In this document: in pieces, positions 8,013 to 16,983 of the stretch | Layout: each line of letters begins with the position of its first letter | How positions within the stretch are numbered: position 1 is the stretch's first letter | Assembly: GCF_028747785.1 (NCBI RefSeq) | Contig: NZ_CP118158.1 | Location: 4,340,001-4,404,000 of the forward strand | Source of the DNA: Halosimplex aquaticum | Lineage (GTDB): Archaea; Halobacteriota; Halobacteria; Halobacteriales; Haloarculaceae | Length of the DNA: 64,000 nt | Reading direction: 5' to 3' | The notes under the pieces: generated by a model | What the model saw: only the letters and a program-made list of their open reading frames with translations | Told to the model about the DNA's origin: nothing | Databases searched by the model: none | Position numbers and translations under genes: made by a program

Positions 8013-10691
8013 TTACCGGCGATACCGGTCGACGGTCGCCCAGAACGCGGCCGGGTCGACGTCGTCCACCGGTTCGGCGTCGCCCTCGCCGCGGTCGGAT
8101 TCGGCGTCTGACTCGTCGGTCTCGCCTCCGGCGTCGATGCCGGCCGCGGCGAACAACTCGTCGACGTCGTCGTCGAACTGCCAGTAGACGTCCTCGCGGA
8201 GGGCGACGAGCGACCGGTCGACCGCGCCGCGGGCGGCGACGCGGACCGGTTCCGGTCGGTGCTCGGCGACGGCCGCGAGCGCCCGTATCGACGCCCCTCG
8301 CTCCCAGCGGGGCGTCCCCTCGGTGAGGTGTTCTGCGAGCGGCTCGACGCAGCGAACGGCGAGCGAGGGATCGCGGGGCGCGAGCGCTTCGACCACCGGC
8401 GCGATCCGCTGGACCTCGACGCTTCCCCAGAGCAGGTCGGCGATCCAGTCGGTCCCGTCGGTCGCGAGGTCGCGGTTCGTCCGGCCGACCTGCGCGAGCA
8501 ACCGGGCGATCGCTTCGTCGTCCCAGTGGCTGGCCGACAGCGACGCGTCGACCGCGGCCTCGGCGACGGCGGGCGCGTCGCGGGCGACGACGCCCATCGG
8601 CCACAGGTCCTCCCCGCGGTCGGTCTCTGCGAGCGACTGCAGCGTCTCGGGGACGGACTCGGGCGTCTCGGCGCCGACCGCGGCGACGACGGTCGCGGCG
8701 GCGTCCCTGATCCGCTCACTGCGGTGGGTCAACAACCCGGCGACGGCGGCGGCCTCGTCCGCGACGGCCGCGGGTTCGCTCTCCGCGACGGTCGCGAGGG
8801 CGTCGAGCGCTTTCGCCCGGCCGCGTTCGATCCCCCACGGCTGAGCCGCCGCGGCGAGGTCGGCGACGGCCGCCGTGCCGACGCTCGGGTCGACTGCGAT
8901 CGCCGCCTCGACCGGGTCGATGCGGTCGAAGTTCCGCCAGTCGTCGCCCGGCGACAGGGCCGCACCGAGCGTCGCGACCGCCGCTCGCGCGCGGTCGGGC
9001 GCAGCCCCGGCGAGCACCGCCAGCGGCTCTTCGTCGGCCGCGTCCGCGTCACCGTCCGCCGCGCTCGCCGCGAACGCGTCGAGTATCGCGGCCGTATCGG
9101 ATCGCTCGGGAGTCAGTGCCGGGGTTTCGGCGGAGCCGATCGCTCCCAGCGCCGTCGCGGCCGTCGTCCGCCGGGACTCCTCACGGCTCGCCAGGAACGA
9201 CGCGAGGAGGTCGACCAGTGCGTCCACCCCGTCGAGGGCCGCCTCTCGGCCGCCGGCTGCCCCGTCTGCCTCGGCGCCGCCACCCCGCCGGAGGAGCGTC
9301 GCCACCCCGTTCGCCGCGGCGAGGCGCGTCTCGCGGTCGCGCGACTCGTCGACTGCGCACCGCCACAGCGCGTCGCGGTCGGTGAGGGTTCCGTCCTCGC
9401 CGGTAGCGGTCACGAGCGCCTCGACCGCGGCCGGTGTCGGGTTTACCGCGACGGTCTCCCGGATGTCCGCGCTCACTTCCTCGATACGCCCGGCCTCCGT
9501 CGCCAGGTCGGCCAGCGCCGGTGCGGCCACCGACTCGTCGGGAAGACACTCTCGGAGCGTCTCGATCGCTGCGTCCGCCAGTTCCGTGTCCTGCGCCGCC
9601 ACCGCCTCTAGAACGGTCGCGCCGTGCCCGACTCCGATGCCCGCTGTGATCCCATCGCTGACCCGGTCGAACGCCGACGCGACCGACTCGCGATACTCGC
9701 CGGCGATCCGGGCGACGAGACGCTGCGCCGTGGGTGCGGCCGTCTCCGGGTCCCAGCCGAGCCGGATCAGTTCCGCGACCGCGGCTTCGGACTGCGGAGC
9801 GCCGGAGAGGGGAAGATAGCGCCCTTCGACCCGGAGGGAGTCCGGGATCTCGTCGATCTCGTTTCCGACATCGGTCGCCGATCGTTCGGCCAGCCCGACG
9901 GCGTACCACAGGACAACGAGGGCCGGCGCGCGTTCCTCGAACGGGTCGTGGACGCCGACGAACTCCCGGGCGCCCTCGCGCACCCGCTCGTCCGCATCCA
10001 CGACTGCGCGGCCGAGCCGCCGCGCGGCCGTCACGGCGCGGTCCGCCGGTATCTCGTCGTCGAGGACGACGACGTGCCCCGCGGCGACGGTCGCGGCTGC
10101 GCGCACCCGGGAGTCGTCGTCCTCGGTCGCCTCGACGAGCGGCGGCAGCGCATCGCGATACCGCTGGGCGATCGCAGCGTCGTCGTTGCACTGCTCGCGC
10201 TCGATCGCCCGGAGCAGCGCGGTCGCAGCAGCCGCCCGCACGTCGGCCTCCGGGTCGGCGAGCAGCGATTCGAGCCGCCGGACCGGCGGGTCTTCGACTT
10301 CGACCGTCCGGAGGTACTGCGCCGCGGCGCGTCGGCGGGCGGGGTCTTCGGCGTCGAGCGCCGACTCGACCGTCGACCGCGAGCAGTTTAGCGCCCGGGC
10401 GACCGCGGCCGCGCGGAAGCGCGTCTCCTCCGCCGACAGCGCCGCGAACAGCGACGGCGGGAGCGCGTCGAGGGACGAGAGCGCGTCCTCGATCACGGCG
10501 TAGGCGACGTCGAGCGCCTCCCTTCGGTGGTCCGGGTCGTCGGCCTCGGTGGCGACCGCGAAGAGCGCGTGGAGTTCGGCACCGACCGCCGCCTCGTCGG
10601 CGTCCCGGAGCGCGGTCAGCGCCTCGCGGCGACTCTCCGGGGCAGCGTCGGTCACGCGGGAGGCGAACCCCGCGAGCGAGTCGGGGGTCAC
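8013..10691 (-). CDS. Giant HEAT-repeat protein
   Basis: The protein has about 892 residues, almost entirely short alpha-helical hairpins rich in Ala, Asp, Glu and Arg with repeated DxxxRVRAAA-type and DPEADVRAAAATAL-type units, the signature of HEAT/PBS-lyase-like repeats. It has no signal peptide, membrane segment or catalytic motif. The acidic C-terminus (about the last 45 residues) is low complexity. The start is a GTG inside the GTGA overlap with the upstream small gene, so the two are translationally coupled. Although the frame stays open upstream, the sequence there turns Arg/Gly-rich and belongs to another gene. HEAT solenoids act as scaffolds. The partner is unknown. Confidence 0.75.
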   Translation of the reverse strand: MTPDSLAGFASRVTDAAPESRREALTALRDADEAAVGAELHALFAVATEADDPDHRREALDVAYAVIEDALSSLDALPPSLFAALSAEETRFRAAAVARALNCSRSTVESALDAEDPARRRAAAQYLRTVEVEDPPVRRLESLLADPEADVRAAAATALLRAIEREQCNDDAAIAQRYRDALPPLVEATEDDDSRVRAAATVAAGHVVVLDDEIPADRAVTAARRLGRAVVDADERVREGAREFVGVHDPFEERAPALVVLWYAVGLAERSATDVGNEIDEIPDSLRVEGRYLPLSGAPQSEAAVAELIRLGWDPETAAPTAQRLVARIAGEYRESVASAFDRVSDGITAGIGVGHGATVLEAVAAQDTELADAAIETLRECLPDESVAAPALADLATEAGRIEEVSADIRETVAVNPTPAAVEALVTATGEDGTLTDRDALWRCAVDESRDRETRLAAANGVATLLRRGGGAEADGAAGGREAALDGVDALVDLLASFLASREESRRTTAATALGAIGSAETPALTPERSDTAAILDAFAASAADGDADAADEEPLAVLAGAAPDRARAAVATLGAALSPGDDWRNFDRIDPVEAAIAVDPSVGTAAVADLAAAAQPWGIERGRAKALDALATVAESEPAAVADEAAAVAGLLTHRSERIRDAAATVVAAVGAETPESVPETLQSLAETDRGEDLWPMGVVARDAPAVAEAAVDASLSASHWDDEAIARLLAQVGRTNRDLATDGTDWIADLLWGSVEVQRIAPVVEALAPRDPSLAVRCVEPLAEHLTEGTPRWERGASIRALAAVAEHRPEPVRVAARGAVDRSLVALREDVYWQFDDDVDELFAAAGIDAGGETDESDAESDRGEGDAEPVDDVDPAAFWATVDRYRR

Positions 10692-11116
10692 CACGAGTGG
10701 ACCGTCTCTCCCTCGACGCCCCACTGGCGCCGGAAGTGTTCGACCGCGTCGTCGGCACCGCGGCCGAAGACCCCGCAGTAGTCGTCGATCTCGACGTAGC
10801 CGCCGTCGACCCAGGCGTACAGCGTCCCGCCGCCGTTGTACTCGACCTCCTGCTCGCGGATCCCCAGCGCCCACGCGGCCCGCACGTCGAGGTCCGTGAC
10901 GAAGTCGCTGAACCACAGGGCGTCGAGGACGCCCCCGCGGTGTTCCCTGCCGGTCGTCCAGTGGACGGCGTCGTCGTCGACCTCCACGCGCGCCCGGCGC
11001 TCGTGTGTGAACTCCGGGACGAGCCGTTCCATCTCTCGGCGCAACTCCGCGGCGACCGCGTGCGGGTCCCGCCGCTCGACCCCCAGCGTCAGGTGATACC
11101 CGTTCCAGCTTCCCAT
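10688..11116 (-). CDS. Conserved hypothetical protein coupled to the HEAT protein
   Basis: The 142-residue soluble protein begins MGSWNGYHLTLGVE and is rich in aromatic residues and acidic surface residues. I recognise no known family. Its stop overlaps the start of the HEAT-repeat gene (GTGA), so the two are probably made together and may interact. No Cys pairs, nucleotide-binding loop or membrane segment is visible. Confidence 0.7.
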   Translation of the reverse strand: MGSWNGYHLTLGVERRDPHAVAAELRREMERLVPEFTHERRARVEVDDDAVHWTTGREHRGGVLDALWFSDFVTDLDVRAAWALGIREQEVEYNGGGTLYAWVDGGYVEIDDYCGVFGRGADDAVEHFRRQWGVEGETVHSW

Positions 11117-11197
11117 ACCGGCACGTCGCCCGAATCCCCCAAGAAAGTTGACCGGCCGCCGAAACTGATGTCGTCGACGGGCGACCTGTACCGTCGA

Positions 11198-11707
11198 TCA
11201 GTCCGCGTCGACGGTGAGTCGGGGCGCCGCGCGGTCGACGGTCACCGGCGCGAACTGCTCGAACCACCCCGCGTCGCCGCTCTCGAACGCGTCGAGGCAG
11301 TCCTGCACCGAGTAGTGGATCTCCCCCGACTCGTCGGCGCAGGGGAAGACCGCCTGGAGGTCGCTGCCCGCGTAGACCGCCAGCGACGCCATCGGGAACA
11401 CGACCACGTCGTGGACGACGTCCGTCCCGATGTACGAGCGCTGGCGCCGCTGGAAGGCCGGTTCCAGGCGGTAGCCGTTCTCGGTCGCCCACTCGCGCAG
11501 TTCCTCGTAGGTCCGCACGGCCTCGTCGCGGCTGTCCTGCTCCGGCGTGCGGATGCGCTGCCAGGACGCGTCGACTTCCGTGTCGGCGACGACGCCCTCG
11601 GCTTCGAGGTCCTCGACGCGTTCGAGGACGCGCTGCTGGCGGTCGTAGCTGCCGTACGTGTCCCCGCGGAGGTATAGCTCGACGCGATAGTCTGTCGTAT
11701 CTGTCAT
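11198..11707 (-). CDS. Conserved haloarchaeal protein of unknown function
   Basis: The protein has about 169 residues from the ATG at 11707; a GTG four codons upstream is a less likely start. It opens TDTTDYRVELYLRGDTYG and resembles the haloarchaeal family of small proteins sometimes described as HTH-domain-like, but no helix-turn-helix is clear to me. It contains a hydrophobic patch VVVFPMASLAVYAG. Upstream on the same strand GGAAAGCG and TTTTCAAC (about 11740-11760) could be BRE/TATA elements. The gap to the next gene downstream is about 80 nt. Confidence 0.65.
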   Translation of the reverse strand: MTDTTDYRVELYLRGDTYGSYDRQQRVLERVEDLEAEGVVADTEVDASWQRIRTPEQDSRDEAVRTYEELREWATENGYRLEPAFQRRQRSYIGTDVVHDVVVFPMASLAVYAGSDLQAVFPCADESGEIHYSVQDCLDAFESGDAGWFEQFAPVTVDRAAPRLTVDAD

Positions 11708-11888
11708 GATGGGTGTCACTTGATAGAGTTCTCGGGCGGGTAGTTGAAAACGCTTTCCGGGGGGTACCCTGGCGAGATTTAGGCTCCTAGAATGGCGCTG
11801 GATAGCACACTACTGGCACTCGTAGCGTTGTGGTATGCGCTCGTTCAGCGCGAGCCTACGCCGTCCCGCGCGGAAAACGAGGGGCTGT

Positions 11889-12974
11889 CTAGTCGTCGGC
11901 GCTGGCGGTCTCGCCGGCGACGGGCACGTCGATCTCGCCGGCGTCGAGTTCGGCCTCGACCTCGCGGGCGGCCTGCACCATGTTCTCCATCTTCTGGTAG
12001 GCGATCTCGCGGGGCAGGAGCTTCAGGCCGCAGTCCGGGGAGATGGTGAGCTGCTCCGGCGGGACGACCTTGAAGCCCTGTTTGATGTTCTCCTTGATCT
12101 CCTTGACGGTCTCGACCTCGGCGGTGTGGTTGTCGACGACGCCGAGGGCGAGATCGAGCGTGAACTCGGGGTCGGTGAACACGTCGATCTGCTCGTAGTT
12201 GCCGTTCGTGAGTTCGAGGTCGATCTCGTCGACCGGGTAGTCGAGGATCTCCGGGTAGATTCGGGAGTAGTCGCCGTAACAGACGTGGACGCCGATGCGG
12301 ACCTCCTCGGGGATGTCCGCGACGATGCGTTCGAGGCACTCGCCGACGATGGCGTGGTCGTCCGGCGTCGTCGCGAGCGCGGGCTCGTCGATCTGGATGT
12401 AGCGGGCGCCGGCGTCGACGAGCTGCTCGATCTCCTCGTTGACCAGCTCGGCCAGGTCGTAGGCGAGCGCCTCGTCGTCCTCGTAGGCCTCGTTGAACGT
12501 CCAGTTGGCGAGCGTGTACGGACCGGTGATGGGCACCTTGACGGGGCGAGAGGCCACCTCGTCGGTGAACTCGAACTCGTCGACGAGCCACTGCTCGCCG
12601 TACTCGACCTCGTCGACGACCGACGGTTTGTCGAAGTAGTTGTGGCCCCAGACCTTCACGCGGCCGTTGAACTCGTAGCCGTCGATGCGGTGAGCGAAGT
12701 ACTCGACCATCTCTTTCCGACGCATCTCGCCGTCGACGACGACGTCGAGGCCCGAGCGCTCGTGCTCCTCGGTGATGAGGCGGGCGGCGTCGTCCTTGGC
12801 CTCTTCCCACTCCTCGGTGCCGAAGTTCGTGTCCTCGTCCTCGAAGAGTTCGCGGGCCCGGTCGAGCCACTTGGGCTTCTTGTAGCTGCCGACGACGGTC
12901 GTCAGCAGGAAGTTGTCGTTGTCGTGCCCCTCGGGGCGGAACTGGTCTCGGTTGTCTGCGGGTCGGTTAGTCAT
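11889..12974 (-). CDS. Methionine synthase, cobalamin-independent type (MetE C-terminal domain)
   Basis: The 361-residue protein corresponds to the catalytic C-terminal barrel of MetE, as in other archaea, whose methyl donor is often not methyl-tetrahydrofolate triglutamate. Zinc-ligand motifs are visible: H230 and C232 in GVHVCYGDYS, and C315 in SPDCGLK; QIDEPAL (194-200) is the homocysteine-binding acidic segment. The ATG at 12974 is chosen over upstream in-frame codons because of the Shine-Dalgarno GGAGGTGA and the ATGA overlap with the upstream paralogue. It catalyses the last step of methionine synthesis. Confidence 0.9.
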   Translation of the reverse strand: MTNRPADNRDQFRPEGHDNDNFLLTTVVGSYKKPKWLDRARELFEDEDTNFGTEEWEEAKDDAARLITEEHERSGLDVVVDGEMRRKEMVEYFAHRIDGYEFNGRVKVWGHNYFDKPSVVDEVEYGEQWLVDEFEFTDEVASRPVKVPITGPYTLANWTFNEAYEDDEALAYDLAELVNEEIEQLVDAGARYIQIDEPALATTPDDHAIVGECLERIVADIPEEVRIGVHVCYGDYSRIYPEILDYPVDEIDLELTNGNYEQIDVFTDPEFTLDLALGVVDNHTAEVETVKEIKENIKQGFKVVPPEQLTISPDCGLKLLPREIAYQKMENMVQAAREVEAELDAGEIDVPVAGETASADD

Positions 12975-13984
12975 GCTTTCACCTCCGTGCGCTCGACGGC
13001 GCCCAGCGCCGCGAGCTTGTCCTCGAACTTGCCCGACGGCAGGTAGAACGTCGGGGTGTTGATCGTCGCGTAGGCCGTCTCGAAGTCGGTGCCGTGCGTG
13101 TTGTCGAGCGTCCACTCGACGCGTTCTCTGATCTCCTCGGCGTCCTCGACGAGCGTGTTCTGCCCGTCGACGATGCCCAGCGCGACGTCGTCGGTGCAGC
13201 CGTACTCGCTGATGACGTAGGCGTTGTCCTCGTGGTTGGCGACGAAGTCGAAGCCGACCGCGTCGATGTCGGCGTCGAGCAGGTGGGCGTACACCTTCTC
13301 GTCGATACCGCCGTCGCCGCCGTGAGACTCCCAGTATGTGTGGGCGACCACGTCGGCGTCGGCAGCCTGCGCGACCGCGTCGATGGCCTCGCTGGCGCGC
13401 TCGTCGGCGCCGTCGCCGGGCGGCGATTCGAGGAGGGAGGGTTCGAGCAGGAACAGCGTCTCGACGTCGGGGAACTGCTCGGCCTCGGCGGCGAGGAAGT
13501 CGGCGAGCGCCGAGAGGAAGTCGGCCTCGTCACCGTAGTGCTCGTCGGTCGCGAGCTGGCTGAGCGTGTACGGGCCGGGCAGGACGGCGTTCAGGCCGTC
13601 GTCGGTGAGGCCGCCGGCGGCTTCGAGTTCGCGGGCGACGTCACCGGTCGCCGCGAGGTCGTCCGTGACGACCGGCTCCCGGTAGAAGTTGTTGTTGTCG
13701 AAGTAGCGGACGATCCCGCGCGTCTCGACGGCGTCGGCCACCGAGAGCGGGTGCGTGAGCATGTCGTCCCACCGGAGCTGGCCCTCGACCGGCAGGTCGA
13801 GACCGGCGTCGGTCTGCAGGCCGACGATCTCCTCGCGCGCTCGCTCGTAGGCGTCGGTGATCTCCGGGCTCTCGTCGCCGGTGACCAGACCGCCCTTCTG
13901 TCGTCCCTTCAGATCCGCGAGTTCGTCTTTCGCCCAGTCCGGTAACGGGAACAGGCCGGGCGTCGTGGAAACTACGTCCGTCAT
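12971..13984 (-). CDS. MetE-like paralogue (UROD/MetE fold)
   Basis: The 337-residue protein begins MTDVVSTTPGLFPLPDWAKDEL and is a divergent MetE-type barrel found immediately before the catalytic MetE in many haloarchaea. It keeps the PGPYTLSQLA and HTYWESHGGD segments but not an obvious set of zinc cysteines: the equivalent of the H-x-C motif is HTYW. It may form a hetero-complex with the downstream MetE or bind the methyl donor. The ATG at 13984 lies about 25 nt after a TATA box, so the transcript is leaderless. Confidence 0.8.
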   Translation of the reverse strand: MTDVVSTTPGLFPLPDWAKDELADLKGRQKGGLVTGDESPEITDAYERAREEIVGLQTDAGLDLPVEGQLRWDDMLTHPLSVADAVETRGIVRYFDNNNFYREPVVTDDLAATGDVARELEAAGGLTDDGLNAVLPGPYTLSQLATDEHYGDEADFLSALADFLAAEAEQFPDVETLFLLEPSLLESPPGDGADERASEAIDAVAQAADADVVAHTYWESHGGDGGIDEKVYAHLLDADIDAVGFDFVANHEDNAYVISEYGCTDDVALGIVDGQNTLVEDAEEIRERVEWTLDNTHGTDFETAYATINTPTFYLPSGKFEDKLAALGAVERTEVKA

Positions 13985-14010
13985 TGAACCGGGCTACGAC
14001 ATGACGCCCT

Positions 14011-14043
14011 ATAATATTTCTCATCTACTGTGATGCACTGTAG
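14011..14043 (-). promoter_or_regulatory. Promoter and palindromic operator of the metE operon
   Basis: On the minus strand a clear TATA element AAATATTATAG (complement of 14010-14020) lies 25-30 nt before the ATG at 13984. Immediately upstream of it is an imperfect palindrome, CTACTGTG-ATG-CACTGTAG read on the plus strand (14025-14043; one mismatch in 8-bp arms). Its place next to the BRE is typical of an archaeal regulator site, probably controlling methionine synthesis. Confidence 0.6.
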
Positions 14044-14061
14044 TAATCGGGCGGCGTGAGA

Positions 14062-14721
14062 CTACGGGGTCGGTGCGAACCGCATCACCAGCAGCGTCTC
14101 GAACGGGTGGGACTCGCTCGCGATCTCCTCGGATTCGAGGCCGTTCTCGGCCGCGAGGTCGCGCACGGCGTCGGGGTCGGTGAGCGAACTCACGAGCAAG
14201 TACGCCGCGCCGTCGGGTGCCAGCACGCGGGCCACGTCGTCGAGGAACGGGTCGATGGCCGCGCGACCGTCCTCGCCGCCCGACAGCGCCCGTTCCATCC
14301 AGTCGTCCCACTCCTGCTCGGGTTCGGTGGGGAGGTACGGCGGGTTGAACGTCACCACGTCGAACGCGCCGTCGCGGAACGCCGCCGTGAGGTCCGCGCG
14401 CACGGCCGGGACGCCGTTCTCCGCGGCCTGCCGGCAGGCGTGCGGGTTGAGGTCCGCGCCCACCGCGTCGGCGCCCGCGTCTTCCATCCGTGCGGCGACG
14501 TAGCCCGACCCGGTACCCACGTCCAGCGCTCGGTCGCCCGCTTCGACCCGTTCGACCACGGCGTCGGCGAGCAGTTTCGAATCCTCGGCGGGCTGGTAGA
14601 CCTGCTCGACGCCGCGACGATCGGCGAGGCCTGGCTTGCCGTCGGATCCGTCCGCTCTGCGGTCGTCGGAATCGCCTGGACGGTCGTCGTCGGTCCCGTC
14701 CGCTTCGTTCCCGTCGGTCAT
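14062..14721 (-). CDS. HemK2/PrmC-type class I methyltransferase
   Basis: The 219-residue SAM-dependent methyltransferase has motif I LDVGTGSGYVA (66-76) and the glutamine-methylating motif NPPY (126-129). The archaeal/eukaryotic HemK2 group (PrmC-like, with Trm112) methylates the GGQ glutamine of release factor aRF1. The first 35 residues are an Asp-rich halophilic extension. Its start overlaps the rsmA stop. It is the last gene of the rpl21e-rpoF operon. Confidence 0.9.
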   Translation of the reverse strand: MTDGNEADGTDDDRPGDSDDRRADGSDGKPGLADRRGVEQVYQPAEDSKLLADAVVERVEAGDRALDVGTGSGYVAARMEDAGADAVGADLNPHACRQAAENGVPAVRADLTAAFRDGAFDVVTFNPPYLPTEPEQEWDDWMERALSGGEDGRAAIDPFLDDVARVLAPDGAAYLLVSSLTDPDAVRDLAAENGLESEEIASESHPFETLLVMRFAPTP

Positions 14722-15626
14722 GCCGACGGGTGCTCGCCCGGTTCGCCCACCTCGCGAGCGAGCGCCGCCAGGTCGGCGAACTCCGCGGGGGTCACGTCCC
14801 CGGCGCGGCGACCCATCAGGTCCTCGTCCGCCGCGTCGACGACGGCGTCCGGATCGCCGAGGCCCGAGATGTGCGCCGTGTTCCGGACGGCGTTGCGCAT
14901 CGTCTTGCGGCGCTGGGTGAACACGGCCTTCAGGAAGTCCATGAAGAAGTCGACGTCGGGCGCCTCGTAATCCGGGTCCCGGGGCGTCGTGCGCACGACG
15001 GCGCTCTGGACCGCGGGCGGCGGCGAGAACGCCTCTTTGGGGACGGGCTCGACGACTTCCACGTCGGCGTAGTGTCCGGCCGTCACCGAGAGGCGACCGT
15101 AGTCGTCGGTTCCCGGCTCCGCGGCCATCCGCTCGGCGAACTCCCGCTGGAACATCAGGACGAGGGGGCGGCCCTCGGGCAACAGCCGGAAGGCCAACTC
15201 GCTGGAGGGGCCGTAGGGCAGGTTCGAGATAGACGCCGTGAAGTCGGGGAGGTCGACCTCCAGCGCGTCGCCCTCGACGACGGTGAGTCGCCCCTCGTCG
15301 ATCTCCGCGGCGAACTCCTCGCGGAGGAACGCCGCCAGGTCGGGATCCCGTTCGATCGCGGTCACGCGGTCGGCGACCGCGAGCAGGCGGTCGGTCAGCG
15401 CGCCGGTCCCGGCGCCGATCTCGAGGACGTGCGAGAGGTCGACGTCGGCCTCCTCGGCGTAGCCCGGCAGGCGGTCGAGCACGCGGTCGTCGACCAGGAA
15501 GTGCTGGTCGTGGTCGGGGTCGCCGCGGACGCCGGCCCGCCGGAGGAGCGCGTCGGGGTCGCGGGTTCCGGTCTCCGGTCCCGAGTTCGGGCCAGCGGAG
15601 TGACCGCTCGCGTTCTCGCCGTTCAT
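14718..15626 (-). CDS. rsmA: 16S rRNA dimethyladenosine transferase RsmA/KsgA (Dim1)
   Basis: The 302-residue enzyme dimethylates the two adjacent adenosines in the 3-prime hairpin of 16S rRNA. Visible are QHFLVD (41-46), SAM motif I LEIGAGTGALT (69-79) and NLPY (135-138), which hold the target adenine. Its ATG overlaps the DUF655 stop and its stop overlaps hemK2, in the order conserved across Euryarchaeota. Confidence 0.95.
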   Translation of the reverse strand: MNGENASGHSAGPNSGPETGTRDPDALLRRAGVRGDPDHDQHFLVDDRVLDRLPGYAEEADVDLSHVLEIGAGTGALTDRLLAVADRVTAIERDPDLAAFLREEFAAEIDEGRLTVVEGDALEVDLPDFTASISNLPYGPSSELAFRLLPEGRPLVLMFQREFAERMAAEPGTDDYGRLSVTAGHYADVEVVEPVPKEAFSPPPAVQSAVVRTTPRDPDYEAPDVDFFMDFLKAVFTQRRKTMRNAVRNTAHISGLGDPDAVVDAADEDLMGRRAGDVTPAEFADLAALAREVGEPGEHPSA

Positions 15627-16210
15627 TCCTCGTCGTCCCGGCGGGCGAAGGTCCGGTACTTCAGGTCGTCCTCGCGGATCTCCTCGAGGATGCGCTCGAC
15701 GACGACCTCGCGGGGGTTGTGGAGGCCGTCGACGCGCTCCTCGAGGTCCTCGAAGCTCTCGAAGGGGCCGCGCTTTCGCTCGTCGAGGATGGCGTTGCGG
15801 AGCTTCTTCCCGATGCCCGGCAGGAGGTTCAGCTGGTGGAGCCGGAGCGTGATGGGCTGGGCGTCGTTGTAGAAGTCGACGAACCGCCGCTCCTCCTCGG
15901 TGACCAGGTCCTCGACGGCGTAGTCGAGTTCGGACTGGGCGCCGCCGGGCAGGTCCTCGTACTCGACCTCGCCCGCGCGCTCGATGTGGTCGGCGGCCCG
16001 GTCGACGACGAGGTCGTCGCCGATGGACACGCCTGCGTCGGGTGCGAGGACCATCTCGTACAGGCGGAAGTCCTCGCGCCCGAGCGCGTAGGCCAGGGGC
16101 TGTTTCTGGTACTGCGGGCGGTCGTCCTCGGTGCGGCCGTGTGCGAGAAAGTCGAGGACGACGGCCGTAGGACCCCCCGACGCGTCGTCGCCGCGCTCGG
16201 TGTCGCTCAT
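15623..16210 (-). CDS. DUF655 family RNA-binding protein
   Basis: The 195-residue protein is the archaeal DUF655 family always found between rpoF and rsmA. It has a helix-hairpin-helix LNLLPGIGKKLRNAILDER (about 128-146) and an N-terminal OB-like part. The neighbourhood suggests a role in RNA or ribosome maturation, but the precise function is not established. There are 68 nt between it and rpoF. Confidence 0.88.
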   Translation of the reverse strand: MSDTERGDDASGGPTAVVLDFLAHGRTEDDRPQYQKQPLAYALGREDFRLYEMVLAPDAGVSIGDDLVVDRAADHIERAGEVEYEDLPGGAQSELDYAVEDLVTEEERRFVDFYNDAQPITLRLHQLNLLPGIGKKLRNAILDERKRGPFESFEDLEERVDGLHNPREVVVERILEEIREDDLKYRTFARRDDEE

Positions 16211-16278
16211 GACAGTTCAGTAGGGCGAGACGGAACTTAAACCCCCGCAGTCGGGTGGTCGCGGGACGAGACGCGGGT

Positions 16279-16635
16279 TCAGACGTACTTGGCGACGACT
16301 TCGAGGATGGCGTCGAGTTCGTCGCCGGAGAGGGTGAACCGCTCCTGGGCGTAGATGGCGCGCAGCTCGTCGCGGTCCTGCGGTCGCAGGTTCGCGATCT
16401 TGTAGGCCGTCGGCTCGTCGACCTTCTCGAGTTCGAGCAGTTCGTCGACGAACTCGCGGCTCTCCTCGGCGTCGAGGACGGCGAATCGGTTGACGTGCTC
16501 GATGGCGCGCGCCAGCTCGTAGCGCATCTCGCGGTCCTCGTCGGCCGCCCGCTCGCGTTCGAGTTCCGCGAGGATCTCCTTGGTCTCGGCGACCGTGAGG
16601 AACTCTTCGTCGACCTTCTCTTTGAAGATCGTCAT
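16279..16635 (-). CDS. rpoF: DNA-directed RNA polymerase subunit F (Rpb4)
   Basis: The 118-residue helical protein matches Rpb4/RpoF, with the conserved [20 protein letters not shown] and a C-terminal HRDC-like fold. It forms the stalk of archaeal RNA polymerase with RpoE (Rpb7). Its ATG overlaps the rpl21e stop (ATGA at 16632-16635). Confidence 0.95.
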   Translation of the reverse strand: MTIFKEKVDEEFLTVAETKEILAELERERAADEDREMRYELARAIEHVNRFAVLDAEESREFVDELLELEKVDEPTAYKIANLRPQDRDELRAIYAQERFTLSGDELDAILEVVAKYV

Positions 16636-16922
16636 GCCTGGCTGCGGATGTGAGCGGGCTTGACGATCAGGGTCTTCTCCGTGCCGCCGTCGACGATAGC
16701 GACCTTGTACGCCGCGCCCTGCTCGCCGACGACCTCACCGGTTCGGCCGTCGAAGCGCGGGTGGTAGCGCCCCTCGGGGACGCTCGGGTCGATCTTCAGG
16801 TGGACTTTCTCGCCGACCTCGTACTCCGCGACCGCTCGCTGGGGCGGGGAGGTCCCGCTCTCTCGGGGCTTGTTTCGGAGCTTCTTGCGCGTCTTCTTCT
16901 GGGGTCCGTTGGAGTTAGGCAT
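16632..16922 (-). CDS. rpl21e: Ribosomal protein L21e
   Basis: The 96-residue basic/acidic mixed protein has the L21e SH3-like barrel ([34 protein letters not shown]). It is the first gene of the operon rpl21e-rpoF-DUF655-rsmA-hemK2. Confidence 0.96.
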   Translation of the reverse strand: MPNSNGPQKKTRKKLRNKPRESGTSPPQRAVAEYEVGEKVHLKIDPSVPEGRYHPRFDGRTGEVVGEQGAAYKVAIVDGGTEKTLIVKPAHIRSQA

Positions 16923-16947
16923 TCGTGCGGTTCCGTTATCCGGACAC

Positions 16948-16958
16948 GCTTATAAAAC
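16948..16958 (-). promoter_or_regulatory. Promoter of the rpl21e operon
   Basis: The minus strand carries the TATA box GTTTTATAAGC (complement of 16948-16958), 26-36 nt before the rpl21e ATG at 16922. A leader of only a few bases is expected. Confidence 0.7.
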
Positions 16959-16983
16959 GTGCGTTACGCGGTCGTCGGCCCGG

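Noticed and set aside
9734..11677. Plus-strand frame of 647 codons over the HEAT-repeat and neighbouring genes
   Set aside because: Arg/Pro-rich noise with no known domain; it crosses three well-supported minus-strand genes.
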